DNA from: JASLDZ01 sp964242625
Lineage (GTDB): Bacteria; Pseudomonadota; Alphaproteobacteria; Caulobacterales; Caulobacteraceae
Direction: 5' to 3'
Assembly: GCA_964242625.1 (NCBI GenBank)
Contig: CAXTAO010000013.1
Location: 1 to 64,000 of the forward strand
DNA length: 64,000 bases
Position numbers and translations under genes: made by a program. Position 1 is the stretch's first letter, and each line of letters starts with the position of its first letter. Below the pieces are notes generated by a model. The model made no database searches, had not been told where the DNA came from, and saw only the letters and a list, made by a program, of their open reading frames with translations. This document shows, in pieces, positions 63,591 to 64,000 of the stretch.

Positions 63591-64000
63591 ATGTTCCAGA
63601 TCATCGGCGTCGTCTTGCTGTTCGGCCTCGTGTTCGGCTCGTACATCATGTCGGGCGGCAACATGGGCGTGATCATCGAGGCCGCGCCCCACGAGCTGAT
63701 GGCGATCCTGGGCGCGGGCGTGGCCTCGTTCCTGATCTCCAACAGCATGGGCGTAATCAAGGGCGCCGGCGGTGGCATGGGCAAGGTGTTCAAGGGGCCT
63801 AAGTGGAAAGCCAGCGACTACGCCGACCTCCTCGCGCTCCTGTTCCTCCTCACCAAGACGATGAAGACCAAGGGCGTGATCGCGCTCGAGAGCCACATCG
63901 AGAAGCCCGCCGAGAGCTCGATCTTCTCAAAGTATCCCAAGATCGTGAAGGACCACTTCGCGGTGGACTTCATCTGCGACACGCTGCGCATGATGACGAT
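63591..64000 (+). CDS. motA: Flagellar motor stator protein MotA (5' part, cut by window end)
   Basis: The first 136 residues are present. They give the two N-terminal membrane helices (IIGVVLLFGLVFGSYIMSGG; LMAILGAGVASFLISNSMGV) and the start of the cytoplasmic loop (MGKVFKGPKWKASDYADLLA, MKTKGVIALESHIEKP). This is the MotA/ExbB-type proton-channel subunit of the flagellar stator. The ATG at 63591 fits the family N terminus. The rest, and probably motB, lie beyond the window. Confidence 0.95.
   Translation, partial: MFQIIGVVLLFGLVFGSYIMSGGNMGVIIEAAPHELMAILGAGVASFLISNSMGVIKGAGGGMGKVFKGPKWKASDYADLLALLFLLTKTMKTKGVIALESHIEKPAESSIFSKYPKIVKDHFAVDFICDTLRMMT

Overview
The window is about 64 kb of very GC-rich chromosomal DNA from an alphaproteobacterium, almost certainly a member of Caulobacterales (Caulobacter/Phenylobacterium/Brevundimonas-like). 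The reasons are rpsT directly upstream of dnaA, a DUF2312 gene (gapR) near a TacA-like sigma-54 activator, a short coiled-coil gene directly before zapA (ZauP-like), a 6S RNA upstream of the 5-formyltetrahydrofolate cyclo-ligase gene, and an Oar-like TonB-dependent receptor. Genes are dense and lie on both strands. Many start with GTG, and many neighbours overlap by 4 nt (ATGA/GTGA). No rRNA, tRNA, CRISPR array, prophage or insertion sequence was seen.

Layout. 1-11,600 (mostly minus strand): a dispersed repeat copy, trpS, murJ, glnD, a methyltransferase, a CocE-type hydrolase, a class A acid phosphatase, a small acidic protein, ymdB and fau, with the 6S RNA gene just upstream of fau. 11,900-21,600: an acyl-CoA dehydrogenase / HCCA-isomerase-like / acyl-CoA dehydrogenase operon, gap-pgk, zauP-zapA, and agmatine-to-putrescine genes (aguA, aguB) split by a four-helix-bundle gene. 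21,600-28,200: cell-envelope genes (a large TonB-dependent receptor, a GT39 glycosyltransferase and an OmpA-family porin). 28,400-37,700: ftsY-yciB-queG-GST, then FKBP, ilvA, an acetyltransferase and rimO on the opposite strand, then class I fructose-bisphosphate aldolase. 37,800-42,700: a UbiH-like monooxygenase followed by crtY-crtI-crtB, which take geranylgeranyl diphosphate to beta-carotene.

43,600-46,300: rpsT with a strong promoter and a clear terminator, then dnaA, then a 440-bp intergenic long inverted repeat made of two head-to-head copies of the repeat seen at the window start. 46,300-49,000: a TPR protein, a small secreted lysine-rich protein and a PPOX-fold protein. 49,000-54,900: molybdenum cofactor synthesis. 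moaA-moaD-moaE-moaB-(VOC protein)-moaC-moeA read right. A MocA-like nucleotidyltransferase and a precorrin-2-dehydrogenase-like protein with a decayed methyltransferase tail read left. 55,000-64,000: rpmJ, a HAD phosphatase, gapR plus a translationally coupled small gene without a normal start codon, pepF, a TacA-like activator, an FAD oxidoreductase, an ABC1/UbiB-type kinase, an alpha/beta hydrolase and the 5' part of motA, cut by the window end.

Most of the window is core housekeeping. The parts that ordinary annotation does not explain are the composite repeat after dnaA, whose hairpin stem shows a compensatory base change between copies; the degenerate siroheme-synthase-like fusion beside the molybdopterin operon; and the unusual start of the gene after gapR.
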